DNA of 64,000 nt from Palaemon carinicauda (GCF_036898095.1 NC_090739.1:118175181-118239180); one strand, 5' to 3'. Positions 22,517 through 33,629 are shown, counted from the stretch's first letter. Notes: generated by a model not told the origin, from the letters alone. Translations and numbers: made by a program.

Positions 22517-22917
22517 CTCAGTATCTCTACTGCAAGATGGAATAGCTGTTGTGAGAAGGTACCTCCCTGCTTGTTGATATAAGCCACTACTGGGGTATTG
22601 TCACTCATCACCACCACGGAGTGACCCGCCAGGATTTGTTGGAACTGTTGAAGGGCCAGATATACGGCCTTCATTTCTAGCAGATTGATGAGGAGGTACT
22701 TTTCTGATTCTGACCATAGGCCTGAGATTCTTTGGTTCAGAACGTGGGCCCCCACCCTTCTTTTGACGCGTCCGAGAACAGCACCAAATCCAGGGGGAGG
22801 ACTAGAAGATCCACTCCCTTTCGAAGGTTTCCGTCGGTCAACCACCACTGCAGGTCCGTCCGTTCCGCAGGCCCCATAGGGACCAGAGTGTCCGGGGAAT
22901 TGTTGCCTTGATTCCAC
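21946..22917 (-). pseudogene. RNase H and methyltransferase-like part of pol, element A
   Basis: 323 codons, frameshifted from the upstream RT. RNase H motifs visible: a LLEMKAVYLAL block (catalytic Glu), VVVMSDNTPVVAYI (Asp) and NVLADSLSR (Asp). These are followed by the DIRS-typical segment PTVDLFAKTLNFKLPLYCSP and YAFPPF. That distal segment occupies the position of the Dam-like methyltransferase domain described for DIRS1 elements; its identity is inferred from position and the FPPF motif only. It lies upstream of and overlaps YR. Confidence 0.75.
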
Positions 22918-23761
22918 CGGACTTGAGCCGCCATTGCAGGGATCTCATCCTGAGGAGGCCGTTTGGAACTAGACGGGCCAAGGAGGACAGGTGAGCTAGG
23001 AGACGTAACCAAGATTGGGCTGGAAGCTCTTCTCACCTGAGAAAAGGTTCTACGACCCTCCTCAGCCTTGCTATCCTGTCATCTGATGGAAAGGCTTTGT
23101 GGAGATTGGTGTCTAATTTCATGACTAGATATACCAGTCGTTGAGTTAGAAGCAGAGGAGACTTCTCGAGATTTACCATGATCCCTAGATCTTGGCAAAG
23201 TCCCAGAAGCTTGTCTCGGATTCGAAGAAGGGTCGACTCTGAGTCTGCCAGGATCAGCCAGTCGTCCAGATAGCGAAGGAGACGGATGCCGATCCTGTGT
23301 GCTCACGAAGATATCAGGGTGAACACTCTGGTGAACACCTGCGGTGCTGTGGAGAGACCGAAACACAGCACCTTGAACTGGTAGATCTTGTTGTCTAGGC
23401 TGAATCTCAAGTACTTCCCGGAAGACGGATGGATTGGGATCTGGAAGTACGCGTCCTTTAGATCCAGTGTGCAAATGAAGTCTCTGCTGTCTCCATGCTG
23501 AACGAAGTTTGTTTGACAAACTTTTTCAGGGCTGAGAGGTCGATGACGGGTCTCCAGCCTCCAGACGACTTCTTTACTGAAGAAGCCTAGGGAATTGTCG
23601 ACGACCTCTTGGAGAGCATCCTTCTTGAGCATGGTGTCGACTTCTGCCCGAAGGGCTAGCCCCTTTGCCGATCCCATGGCATAGGAGCTCAACGACACTG
23701 GATTCGCTGTCAGGGGAGGTAGAGATGTTATGAACGGGACGCGATATCCTTGGCTGATCAT
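22737..23761 (-). pseudogene. Reverse transcriptase, element A (frameshifted)
   Basis: The N-terminal RT piece (23303-23761, 152 codons) holds LDLKDAYFQIPIH and FGLSTAPQVFTRVF. The sequence just downstream (about 23265-23285) still encodes a YLDDWL box but in another frame. A third piece (22737-23036) ends FSDASKEGWG, the start of RNase H. At least two frameshifts separate these parts, and the fingers region between residues 60 and 100 is damaged relative to D and B, so the enzyme is inactive. Confidence 0.8.
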
Positions 23762-23832
23762 GGAGATCGTCCCTGAACGTGCAACTTTTCAGGCATTCCC
23801 CCACTGGTGGACATGCAGGGGTATTGCCAATC

Positions 23833-26618
23833 CTAGCGTTTGCGGCCTCGGCCGCTCCCTCTAGGATTTCTGCCTCCCCTGGAGGACTTTCCGCCCTTCT
23901 TGTCTTTGACAGGAAAGGGCTGCTTTTTAGACACCTTTGTCTTTGCTGCCGGAGCCGGTTTCGATGTCCTAGACTGACGAGGCTGCTGTTGTTGAGGTGC
24001 TGGAGGCTTGCAGGGTCTGGATGTAAGAGCCCTTAGGAGGACCGAATCGTGATTCGATTTCCTCCACCTCTCAGCTGTCCGTTCCACATCCTTGAGCTCA
24101 AACAGGCTCTTTCCAAGGATGGAAGAGTGTCTGAGCTTGCAGACATCCATGGTTGGGACTTTCGAGTGGAACCTCTTGGTCACCGCATCACGACGCTTCA
24201 AGATCGAGTTTGCCCACAAATTCGAAACTTGGTGAGCCAAAAACTCGATGGTACGCATGCCCGAGAGGAGGAAAGTCTCCATGGCCTTCCTGGTGCTCTC
24301 CTTGGACAAGTCCTCGGATCGCAACAGGATGCCCAGAGACCCTAGCCAGACATCCATCCACGAAGTGGCCTGCATGGCACACTTTGCGACTTTCTCCTGG
24401 CTCAAGATCTCCGTAGCTGAGAATGTCACCTGCCAGGCGGAGAGTTTCTCGAGAGAAATTCCCCTGGTAAGCTCTTCCACAGAATGGTGGAGAGGAAGAG
24501 CTAAACAAGGCTCTCCCATGATCTCGAAGTACCTCTTCTGTTGTACACGAGGAGGTGGGAGGAGTTTGTTACCGGCAGAGGAACGGCTGGAGGAGGCGAG
24601 TTCGGTGAGCTGGCCCTCAACCTTGTCTCTGGCGCTCTTAACCCCCTGGGACCAGGGCAGAGCCGCAATGGCCTTTGGAAGTTTTTGAGTGCCGTAGACT
24701 TGGTCCAGGACCATATCCTTGCCTTCACGAGGGGAGGTCTCCGGGTCCTTGAACCTGCCAGAAGGCATGCTCCGACTCATGCTGCTCTCTTCCTTGTGTA
24801 CTGGCAGCAAAGTCTCCTGTCCCTAGCTGCTCTACTTGGGGGGACACGTGGACGTTCTCCTGGGGTCTTGCTGGCTCTGGTCGACGGGAAGACGACTTTG
24901 GAACTGTCTTCGAGTCCTTGGGCTCCCTCCTAAGAGAGATACAGGACTCCAGTAAAGAAGTCTGAGGGCTCCTCTCTGCCCCATGGGACGATTCTCTTCC
25001 TCGAGGTGGGGTTCCTCCCATTGGTGCTGTGGGAGAATGTCTCACCTCGCTGGATTCTCCTGAGGATGGAAAGGCTTCGTCCACGGGAGAAGGAGAAAGC
25101 GTCTGAGAGGGGGAAGGGGCCTACCTGACGGACTTCTTCGGAGCCAGTATGACCCTAGGAGAAGTCACCACGAAGCCTACTCTCTTCCTCTTCAGCGGAG
25201 AGGAGGCTACTGTTGGTTTGAGGCCCAGATCAACGAGGGCCGGTTTAACAGCCTGGACAACCACTTTGATCAGGGACCCAAACCAAGGCTGACGGCTGAC
25301 AGACGCAGTGTCAGCAACTCCCACTGGAGGGAAGGGGATCGGGCGATTCTTAGGAGTACACAACGGGGCCTGCCTGAAAAGAAGAAGTATGTTGCCTAGA
25401 CCTCTCTGAAGATTCTTCCTCCTCCTGCAAGTGAGCTGCTCTGCGCTTACGGGGCGGAGATCGTGAAGATGATGATCTGGAAGTACGTGCTCCAGAAGAC
25501 TCCAGAAGGTTGCCCGTGCTGCGAAACCCGACGGAAATCGCTGTCGAGATCGCGCTGGCACTCGCGCGATGGTAAAATCGTGGGTTCGCGCGCGGGCGAA
25601 CGTTGGCGCACATGCATGCGGGCGAGTGGGCGCACGGGTGAGTGGGCGCGCAGGTGAGAGTGCGCGAGGTTGTAAAGGCGAGCGCTGGTGGCCGGGAGAA
25701 CGATGGCGCGTAGGCGAGCGATGGCGCGTTGGCGCGTTGGCGAGCGATGGCGCGTTGGCGATCTGAAGCATGGGCGCGTTGGTGCATTGGAGAGTGCTTG
25801 CGCGCAGGCGAAGGATCGTGCGGGCGCGCAGGAGATCGCTGGTGCGTAGGGGATCGCTGGCGCGCAGGAGATCGTTGGCGCGCAGTTGCGCGCTAAGGAG
25901 ATATCAGCTGGGGCACAGGACCAGATGGTGAGGTTGCGCGCAAAGGCGAACGCTCGTGGGCGAGCACAGGAGACTTCTCGTGGGCACGCGGGCGCGCAGA
26001 GACTCGTTCAATTCTTGAAGTGCGCACAGGTGAGTGTGCGCAATGGCGAGCAGGCGATGGCTGGCGCGTGGGCGAGCTCTGAGGGCGTGCAGGTGATTGT
26101 CGGCGAGGAGGCGAAGGAATAATCTCCTTGCCTGCGCCCAGATCCCGAGATCGTGGGCGCGCGGGCGAATGTTGGCGCGCAGGAGATCGTTGGCGCGCAG
26201 GAGATCGTTGGCGCGCAGTTGCGTGCTCAGGAGATATCAGCTGGGGCACAGGACCAGATGGTGAGGTTGCGCGCAAAGGCGAACGCTCGTGGGCGAGCAC
26301 AGGAGACTTCTCGTGGGCACGCGGGCGCGCAGAGACTCGTTCAATTCTTGAAGTGCGCACAGGTGAGTGTGCGCGATGGCGCGCAGGCAATGGCTGGCGC
26401 GTGGGCGAGCTCTGAGGGCGCGCAGGTGATCGTCGGCGAGGAGGTGAAGGAATAATCTCCTTGCCTGCGCCGAGATCCGGAGATCGTGGGCGCGCGGGCG
26501 AACGTTGGCGCGCATGGCGCACATCAGGAACAGGGCGCGCAGTTGTGCGCTGACGAGCAGGCGATCGTGGGTGCTCAGGAGAACGTTGGCGCGCATGGCG
26601 CGCAGCAGGAACAGGGAA
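23833..26618 (-). pseudogene. DIRS Gag, element A (broken, 5' end missing)
   Basis: Pieces in different frames: 23833-24810 (325 codons, conserved C-terminal Gag domain ending in the basic tail SSRGGRNPRGSGRGRKR), 24725-25084, 25121-25771, and 25893-26522, the RSPAR-rich repeat part. The helical domain (EEL.RGISLEKLSAWQVTFS to ATSWMDVWLGSLGILL) matches B. The Cys-rich N-terminus seen in B and D is absent because the copy is cut at about 26618. Presumed role: nucleocapsid-like packaging of element RNA. Confidence 0.75.
25888..26470 (-). repeat. Tandem duplication inside the Gag of A
   Basis: A unit of about 334 bp from 25888 is repeated from 26222: GAGATATCAGCTGGGGCACA and the whole following block recur almost unchanged, including TTGCCTGCGCC at the unit ends. 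In the Gag frame each unit encodes an Arg-Ser-Pro-rich segment of about 110 residues with RQRSPARPRS and KEIIPSPPRR landmarks. Confidence 0.85.
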
Positions 26619-26640
26619 CAGTGCTCACAAACAAAAGCTT
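26600..26640. other. Fusion point of elements A and C
   Basis: CpG-rich Gag repeat sequence of A ends near GGGAACAGTGCTCACAAACA. From there the sequence aligns with A's own YR gene near 21255-21300 (CTGTGCTCACAAACAGGG) and continues as YR of copy C. GTGCTCACAAACA is shared with the intact YR sequence, so the join could lie anywhere near its 5' end. Confidence 0.8.
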
Positions 26641-27400
26641 GCACTTGGGGACGAACTGCAGCTGTTCTTTTGAGATATAACCTCAGACTCCTTACTGGAC
26701 ACAGTAGGGGATGGTCTGGGTCATCTGTTACAGAACGAAGACTCGAAATCCGGAAAGAGTCGAATCGAGGGTCCGGCACTCCTGGATTCTGTGTCTTAGC
26801 AACAAACTCAAGAGACGAATCTGAACATTACCTTCCCACCATCCCCTTGCATGGGCTATGTCATATGAGAGACCATGAAGTTCACCGACTCGCTTGGCCG
26901 AGGCCAAAGCTAGTAGGAACACCGCCTTCCAAGTTAGGTGGCGATCTGATGCCTGGCGTAATGGTTCGTAGGGAGGTCTCTTAAGAGGCCTGAGAACTTG
27001 AACCCCGTTCTATGGAGGAGGTCTCACTTCCGACTGAGGGCAGGTAAGTTCATATCTTCGTATGAGTAGGGAAAGTTCCAGGGAAGAAGAAATGACCACT
27101 CCTTTGAGCCTGAAGGCTAGACTTAAGGCGGAGCGATAGCCTTTCATTGCCGAAACTGAAAGGCGCATTCTTCCCGCAAATATACGAAGAACTCCGCTAT
27201 TGCTGGAATAGTGGCATCGAGTGGAGAGATACCCCTTCCACGACACCAACCACAGAAAACTCGCCACTTTGCCTGGTAGACCCCTGCGGATGACCTATGC
27301 AGGTGTCCAGACATCCCGTTCGCAACTTGTTGCAACAATCCTCTCTCAGTGAGGAGATGCTGGGTAGTTTCCAGGCGTGAAGTCGAAGCGAAGCTACAGC
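26619..27400 (-). pseudogene. Tyrosine recombinase fragment, element C
   Basis: Aligns with A-YR from the core-binding domain (KWRVFCGWCRGRGISPLDA) through the first catalytic Arg region (ASAKRVGELHGL) to about residue 400. It is cut before the H-x-x-R and Tyr motifs by the fusion at 26618. Frames change between 26728-26922 and 27010-27267. It cannot catalyse recombination. Confidence 0.8.
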
Positions 27401-29107
27401 TTTGTGAAAGATGTTGGCGTGTGGTTGTTTGAGTAGCTTGTGTCGCAGAGGGAGTTCTCCCGGAAGTTCCGTTAGGAGTTGCAGAAGGTCTGGAAACCAT
27501 TCCGCGTGATGCCATAGCGTAGCTATAAATGGTCATCGAGAGATTGACCAATATTCTGGTCTTGTTGAGCACCCTCCTCATCAGACAGAACGGGGGAAAA
27601 GCGTACACGTCGGTGCTGCCCCACCGTTGTTGGAAGGCATCTTGCCAGAGTACCTTAGGATCCGGGACTGGGGGGCAATACAGCGGGAGCTTGAAGTTCA
27701 GCGCTGTAGCGAACAGATCCACAGTCGGGGAACCCCACAAAGTCAGGACTTTGTTGGCTACTGGATGATCCAGGACCACTCGGTACTCATTATCAGACGC
27801 TCTGCTCAGACTGTCGGCGAGCACATTCCCCTTGTCTGGAATGAAGCGAGCCGATAGTGGAATCGAGTGGACTTCGGTCTATCTCAGTATCTCTACTGAG
27901 AGATGGGATAGCTGCTTTGAAAAGGTACCTCCTTGCTTGTTGATGTAAGCCACTACTGTGGTGTTGATGCTCATCACACCACAGAGTGATCCGCCAGGTA
28001 TTGTTGGAACTGTTGAAGGGCCAAGATGAAGGCCTTCATCTCTAGCAGATTTATATGGAGGCACTTTTCCAATTCTGACCACAGGCCTGAGGTCCTGTGG
28101 TACAAAACGTGCCCCCCCCCCCTTTCCTTTGAGGTGCCCAAAAACAGCATCCAATCCGGGGGAAGGACGAGAAGATCCACTCTTCTTCGTAGGTTCTCGT
28201 CTGTCACCCAACACTGGCAGTTCGTCCGTTCTGCAGGATTCATAGGGATCATGATGTCCGGGGAATCGCAGCCTTGATTCCACCAGGACCTGAGCCGCCA
28301 CTGGAGAGACCTCATCCTGAGGTGACCGTTGAGAACTAGACGAGCCAAGGGTGAAAGGTGACCGAGGAGACGTAACCACGATTGGGTTGGAAGCTCTTCT
28401 CGTCTGAGGAAAGGGCTTGCGACTCTTCTCAGCCTTGCTATCCTGTCGTCTGATGGAAAGGCTTTGTGGAGATTGGTGTCTATAATCATGCCTAGGTGAA
28501 CCAGTCTTTGATTGTGAAGCAGAAAGGATTTCTCGAGACTTACCCTGATCCTTAGATCCTGGCAACGTCCTAGAAGTTTGTCTCGGTGTCAAAGAGGGAA
28601 TGACTCCGATTCTGCTAGGATCAGGCAGTCATCCAGATAATGGAGGAGACGAAAGCCAATCCTGAGTGCCCACGATGATATTAGGGTGAACACCCTGGTG
28701 AAACCCTGTGGTGCTGTGGAGAGACCGAAACACAGCACCTTGAACTGGTACTCCTTGTTGTCTATGCTGAATCCTAAGTACTTCCTTGAAGACGGATGGA
28801 CTGGGATCTGGAAGTACGTGTCCTACAGGTCCAGTATACACAAGAAGTCTTCCGGTTTACTGCAAGACTGACTGTGTCTACGGTCTCCATGCTGACCGGA
28901 GTTTGCTTTAGTCTGGGCCTCTGCCCACAGAGTTCGCCCCCCTGCTGATCCCATGACAAGGGTGCTAAATGACACCGGATTCGTCCTCAGGGGAGGTAGA
29001 GATGTTGTGAACAGGGCGCAATATCCCTGACTGATTACGGAAATCGTCCAGGAAACGGCCCTGAGTTGCTGAAACCTGTCTGCGCAACCTTGTAGGTATC
29101 CCACCAT
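27144..29107 (-). pseudogene. RT-RNase H-methyltransferase-like pol, element C
   Basis: Fragments: 27144-27824 (PTVDLFATALNFKLP and YAFPPF, the distal segment), 27879-28592 and 27974-28489 (RNase H start and connection), and 28823-29107 (RT N-terminus to LDL). Compared with A and B, roughly 200 bp of the RT fingers is deleted near 28905-28920, joining an AEAQTK stretch to the QHGD stretch. Several frameshifts add to this. Confidence 0.75.
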
Positions 29108-29965
29108 TGATGGACAAGCAGGGGAACTGCCAATCCTAGCGTTTGCGGCCTCGGCTGCTCCTTCTAGGATTCTTCCCTCCCCTGGTGGACTTCTTGCCTT
29201 TCTTGTCCTTGACCGGAAAGGGCTTAGACCCCACTGTCTTAGCTGCCGTTGTTTTGGTGGGACGTGGCTGCTGAGGTGCTGGAGGTTTATAGGGCTTGAA
29301 TGTCAAAGCCCTATATAGGAGGGAGTCTTGGTGGCTTCCTACACCTCTCAGCCGCCTGCTTCACGTCCTTAGGCTCAAACAGGTTCGTTCCCATAACGAA
29401 AGACTGTGAGCCTGCAAATTTTGGTGCTAGTGGACTCCCGGTATTGTCTTGGAGTCCTTTGACTCCCTCCCGGGAGGGATGCAGGACTCCAACAACGATG
29501 GAGGCAGGCTCTTCTCCACCTTTATTGGGGAACGTCTCACTTCCCGTGACTCTCCTGAGGGCGGGAAAACTTCGTCCGAAGGTGAGGGAGAAAAGTCTGA
29601 GGGGGGAGAGTGCCTGCCTCGAAGACTTACGAGGAGATGGCTACGTTCTCTGAGAAGTTACCTTGTCCGAAACTCCTCTTTTCCTCTTCGGAGGAGTAGT
29701 TGTAGCCAAGGATTTGTGGCTCAACTCAGAGAGAACAGCTTGAAAGCCTGTGCTACCGCTCTGATCAGAGTCCCAAACCAGGCTGCCGGCTGCGCTGTCA
29801 GACACTCCCTCTGGAGGGGAAGTCGCCTGTAAAAAGATAAGGAAGGCATATCCCTGGGCCTTTCTGGAACCTGCCCCCCTACCGGCAAGTGCGCTGTTCT
29901 GTGCTTGGGGGGGGGGAACTGTGGCAATGGCGCCCTTACTGCGCGTTGTCCGGCAGCCTCGCGCG

Positions 29966-30090
29966 GTGGAGGGTATTGGTGATTGCGCTAGGGAGGGTAT
30001 TGGTGATTGCGCTAGGGAGGGTATTGGTGATTGCGCTAGGGAGGGTATTGGTGATTGCGCTAGGGAGGGTATTGGCGATTGTGCTAGGGA
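29966..30090. repeat. 24-bp tandem repeat in Gag of C
   Basis: Five consecutive copies of GAGGGTATTGGTGATTGCGCTAGG-type units, the last one or two slightly diverged. The unit is a multiple of three, so copy number can change without shifting the frame. Confidence 0.9.
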
Positions 30091-30419
30091 GCGCGCTGGT
30101 GCTCACACGATGGGGAATACCCAGGGGTCGCACAAGAGAGACTGTCAAAGCCCTGATGCGCAGGAATACCCTGGGCTCGCGGGCGGGAGACTGTTGAAAC
30201 GCTCTCGCGTGCGCGCGGGTGGGCGAGACTTCATAGAGTGCGCAGGAATCAGATTGACGTGCAGGATCAGAATGAAGAGCCCGTGCGGACCAGAATGTTG
30301 GCAAGCGCGCGGGGCTATCGCCGCGCGCGGAAGATTATCGGAGCGCGCGAGCGCGCAAGACTATTGGCGTGTGCGCGGGAAACCATCGGTACCCGCGCGC
30401 GGAAAAGATCTTCGGCGCG

Positions 30420-30800
30420 TGAAGATCGTCGGCGCTAGCGCGCGTAAGGAGATCGTCGGCGCTTGCGCTCATAAGAAGATCGTCGGCGCTTCCGCGCGTA
30501 AGAAGATCGTCAGCGCATGCGCGCGTAAGAAGATCGTCGGCGCTAGCGCGCGTAAGAAGATCGTCGGTGCTTGCGCGCATTAGAAGATCGTCGGTGCTTG
30601 CGCGCGTTAGAAGATCGGCGAGCGCGCGGGAAACCATCGGTGCCCGCGCGCGGACGATCGTCGGCGCTTACGCGCGTAGGAAGATCGTCAGCGCTTGCGT
30701 GCGAAAGAAGATCGTCGGCGCTTGCGCACGTACGAAGATCGTCGGCGCATGCACGCGTACGAAGATCATTGGCGCTTGCGCGCGTAAGAAGATCGTCGGC
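30420..30800. repeat. 27-bp tandem repeat in Gag of C
   Basis: About a dozen diverged copies of a unit built around AAGAAGATCGTCGGCGCTTGC with GCGCGT. A GC-rich spacer interrupts it near 30620-30655. The unit is nine codons, and on the minus strand one phase gives Arg-Arg-Ser-Ser-x-Ala-Arg-Lys-His/Arg. It is strongly CpG-rich. Confidence 0.85.
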
Positions 30801-31009
30801 GAGCGCGCGCCAGGTTGAAGGGTCAGCTGACAGGACGATCAGGAACTGGGATGTGTCCTTAAAAAAAGGGCGGGCATCCCCTGATGAGGACCGTAGGCAG
30901 GTCTGCTTTAGAGTCCAGAGCCAAAGTCCTTCGTTGCAGTGCAAGGTTGATCTGGTAGATGGGAAGGTCAGCTGGCAGGACGATCAACACTGGAAGTTCT
31001 GCTTGATCC

Positions 31010-31740
31010 TCCTAGGCGGGGTTTCTATGAGAGACCTCTCTACCGAACGAGAGAGGTGTCCTTCATAGATGAGACTAGGAGACACTCGCAGGCTGAAGCA
31101 CTGGTGAGCGTCTGTGCGCCTTCTCAGGAACTCCAACTGGAAGTTCTGCTTGATCCTCCGAGGCGGGGTCTCTATGAGACACCTCTCCCGCGATCGAGAG
31201 AGGTGCCCTTCGTAAAAGAGACTTGGAGACACTCGCAGGCTGGAGCACTGGTGAGCGCCTGTGCGCTATCTCAGGAACTCCAACGATGTGCGCTGATGCG
31301 CAGGTGAGCGTTGGCGCACAGGGGAAACCTGGCGCTTAAGGGAAGTATGTGCAGTATTTGACCATACGGCCTTTTTTATCCCTGAAGGGAACGATGCCTG
31401 TTTAACAAGAAGCGTTGGCACCCACAGCGCGTCAGCAGTCAGGAACGGAGATGGCAGGTCAGCAGGTCTAGGAGATGGCGAACAATTCTGCGGAGAGGTC
31501 TGAATCAGCAAGCTGTTCTATCAGGAACAATCCTCCGAAGAGGAGTCTCTATGAGTGACCTCTCTCGCGAACGAGAGAGGTGAACACTTCGTAGAAGAGA
31601 CTTGAAGACACTGATGATGGCGCCCCTTAGGGCCGTTGGATCAGCAAGCTGACCTATAAGGAGCAATCCTCCGAAGAGGAGTGTCTATGAGTGGCCTCTC
31701 TCGCGAACGAGAGAGGTGAACACTTCATAGAAGAGACTGC
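31010..31740. repeat. Repeated hairpin blocks in 5' part of C
   Basis: Four blocks each contain an inverted repeat of the form ACCTCTCTCG-CGAA-CGAGAGAGGT: variants near 31038 and 31178, and perfect 10-bp stems near 31558 and 31697. The first two sit in a repeat of about 140 bp with flanking GAGACTAGGAGACACTCGCAGG-like sequence. The second pair sits in a repeat of about 135 bp with GGAGCAATCCTCCGAAGAGGA. Confidence 0.85.
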
Positions 31741-31818
31741 CAAGACTGTGCTCCACCCCTGAAGGAAGAGAAACTCAGCAAGGGGGGAGAAAAGTCTGGC
31801 CGAAGAGCAGCAACAGTA

Positions 31819-31827
31819 GTCGACGGC
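31819..31827. repeat. Target site duplication, left of MULE
   Basis: GTCGACGGC, identical to 33995-34003. Nine base pairs is the usual duplication length for Mutator-like elements. Confidence 0.85.
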
Positions 31828-31937
31828 GGTGCTAGGGCAATTCGTCCCTGGTGAATTTGTCGTTGCCCAATTCGTCCCGCTTAATTCATCGTTGCTCAAT
31901 ATGTCCCCAAGTCAATTCGTCGTTGGGCAATTTGTCC
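31828..31937 (+). repeat. Left terminal inverted repeat of MULE
   Basis: Composed of about five degenerate CAATTCGTC(G/C)(T/C)TG units ending at GTCCCCAAGT. The inverse array is at 33888-33994. Such tandem subterminal units usually serve as transposase binding sites. Confidence 0.8.
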
Positions 31938-32039
31938 CCAAGTTAAAAGACACTAGGTTGTTTAACCGTTTTATTTATTATTTTCCTGTTTTGGACAGTT
32001 GGAAACAAAAGGTTTTTACTTAGATAGAGTTACTTCTAA

Positions 32040-33467
32040 AGAATACACCCATCCAACAACATGGCTACCTGCAAAATTTGAATTTCAGAGAATGGAAAAA
32101 ACAAAGTTGTTGATGAAGAGAATTATATATATATACTAAGAATAAGGAAAGTGCAGATAGACTGAAGATCTACTGGGGGTGTGAAAATCGTGCATGCAAG
32201 GTGAGACTTCATACTGATGAAAACTATATAGAGATTCAGAAGGTTGGTATCCACAATCACGCTTCAACAGCCGCAGAGGTAAATGCGAAGACTGTGGTCT
32301 AAAATATTAAAGCAAAGTCAATTTCATCTCGTAATGCACCTTGCTCAATAATTGCTGGTGCAGTTGAAAATTTAAACGAATGTGCTTTATCACAAATTCC
32401 TCGGTTGGAACAACTCAGTAAGAGTATCAGACGTTGGAGGCAAGCAGATTTTAATTATCCCCCAACCCCACAAACAAAAGTTGGGTTCTCCATTCCAAGT
32501 GAATACTCTTGCTTAGACACTAATGAAATTTTTTTAAAGTATGATAGTGGAATCGAAGATTCAAGCAGAATATTGATATTTGCAAGTGATGAAGCGCTGA
32601 GACATTTAAAATAGTACTAGACTTGGGCAGCAGACGGAACATTTAAATGCTGTTCTAGTATATTTTTTCAATTATATATAGTGCACGTACAGATCGATAA
32701 TTTAAATGTCCCACAATTGTTTGCATTGCTATCAAACAAAAGCCAAAACACATATAATAGACTTTTTGCTATAATAAGTGAATTGCTGCAGGACGAAGGC
32801 CCAGATTGCATACTTATGGATTTTGAAAAAGCAGCGCATAATGGATTTCTTGAATCGTTTCCTGCCTCAAATTTAGCGTGCTGCTTGTTTCATTTAGGGC
32901 AAAATGTGTACAAGAATATAGTTCAAGAAGGAATGAAAAGCAGATATCACCAAGATGACAGTTTTAGCCTTAAAATGCGCTGTTTTGTTGCCCTTGCCTT
33001 CTTACCGGTAGATGATGTTATCGATGGCTACGAGGAACTTGTAGATGATGATGATATGCCACAGTCGGTAGTTTCCTATTTTGAAAATAATTACATAGGA
33101 CCCCTTAGAGGAAGAGGAGAAAGGAGGCGACGTCTTGAACTACCATATCCATTAACTATTTGGAATGTTTGGGATAGCTGCATGTCTGGGATTGCTAGAA
33201 CTACAAATAATTTAGAAGCCTACCACAGCGCACTAAAAGACATAGTGAATATGAGTCATCCAAATATTTGGAAGCTCATAGATGTTTTGAAATGTGAGGA
33301 AAGGTTTGCTAGTTCCAAACTGCAGAAATTTATCCAAGGAGATGAGCCAATGGAAAAGAAAAAAATATAGAGACATGAATTTGCGTATAAAAAATGTCAT
33401 GGAGAGATATGATCCCAACCAAAAAATTACCTTTCTGAAAACAATCGCACACAATCTTAAATTTTAG
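32040..33467 (+). pseudogene. FLYWCH/MULE transposase (stops and frameshifts)
   Basis: The FLYWCH-type zinc finger is visible at about 32150-32285: YWGCENRACKVRLHT followed by VGIHNHA (Cys-Cys-His-His ligands). Next come a linker ORF (32405-32614), two in-frame stops, and the catalytic core: WAADGTFK (first Asp), QLYIVH, then LMDFEKAAHNGF (second Asp) and CLFHLGQNVYK. The 229-codon ORF at 32681-33370 carries most of the core and GIARTTNNLEAYHSALKD. After a frameshift near 33365 the end reads NVMERYDPNQ and IAHNL, as in related animal MULEs. Inactive as it stands. Confidence 0.85.
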
Positions 33468-33629
33468 AAATTAAATGCTTAACCAATATTTTTAAGGATT
33501 TTATTTAACTTGTCTACTATTTTCATTATATATTATCTTGTACTATAAAGTTGACTGAAAATAAACACTACACTTTTTTTTGTATTTATATTGTAACTTC
33601 CCCCTTTCCTAAAAAATATACAATATTAG

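Larger units (their letters stand above)
20124..26618 (-). mobile_element. DIRS1-like element A (5'-truncated)
   Basis: On the minus strand it holds, from its 3' end: inverted terminal repeat (20124-20335), ICR (20375-20477), a YR ORF (20960-22516), RNase H and methyltransferase-like sequence, RT (frameshifted) and Gag up to about 26618. There it joins YR sequence of a second copy (C). Its own 5' leader and 5' terminal repeat are absent. Domain order and ICR place it in the DIRS1 group. Pol is broken but YR is open. Confidence 0.9.
29108..31818 (-). pseudogene. DIRS Gag, element C (broken)
   Basis: The 3' part (29120-29400) matches the Gag basic tail of A and B (GTCTTTGACAGG-like Lys-rich coding, then the CTCAGCCGCCTG region). 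About 250 bp of the helical domain is missing against A. The 5' part is dominated by tandem repeats (29966-30090 and 30420-30800). Open frames through the repeats read either RSS(N/Y)ARKHR-type or SADDLLTRA-type units depending on phase, and only the former resembles intact Gag. The MULE interrupts the 5' region. Confidence 0.6.

Noticed and set aside
29921..30583. 220-codon plus-strand ORF (and similar plus-strand ORFs at 26505-26984, 39090-39846 and 40625-41422)
   Set aside because: They lie antisense to the Gag repeats; CpG-rich in-frame repeats suppress stops on both strands. The minus-strand reading matches Gag of other copies.
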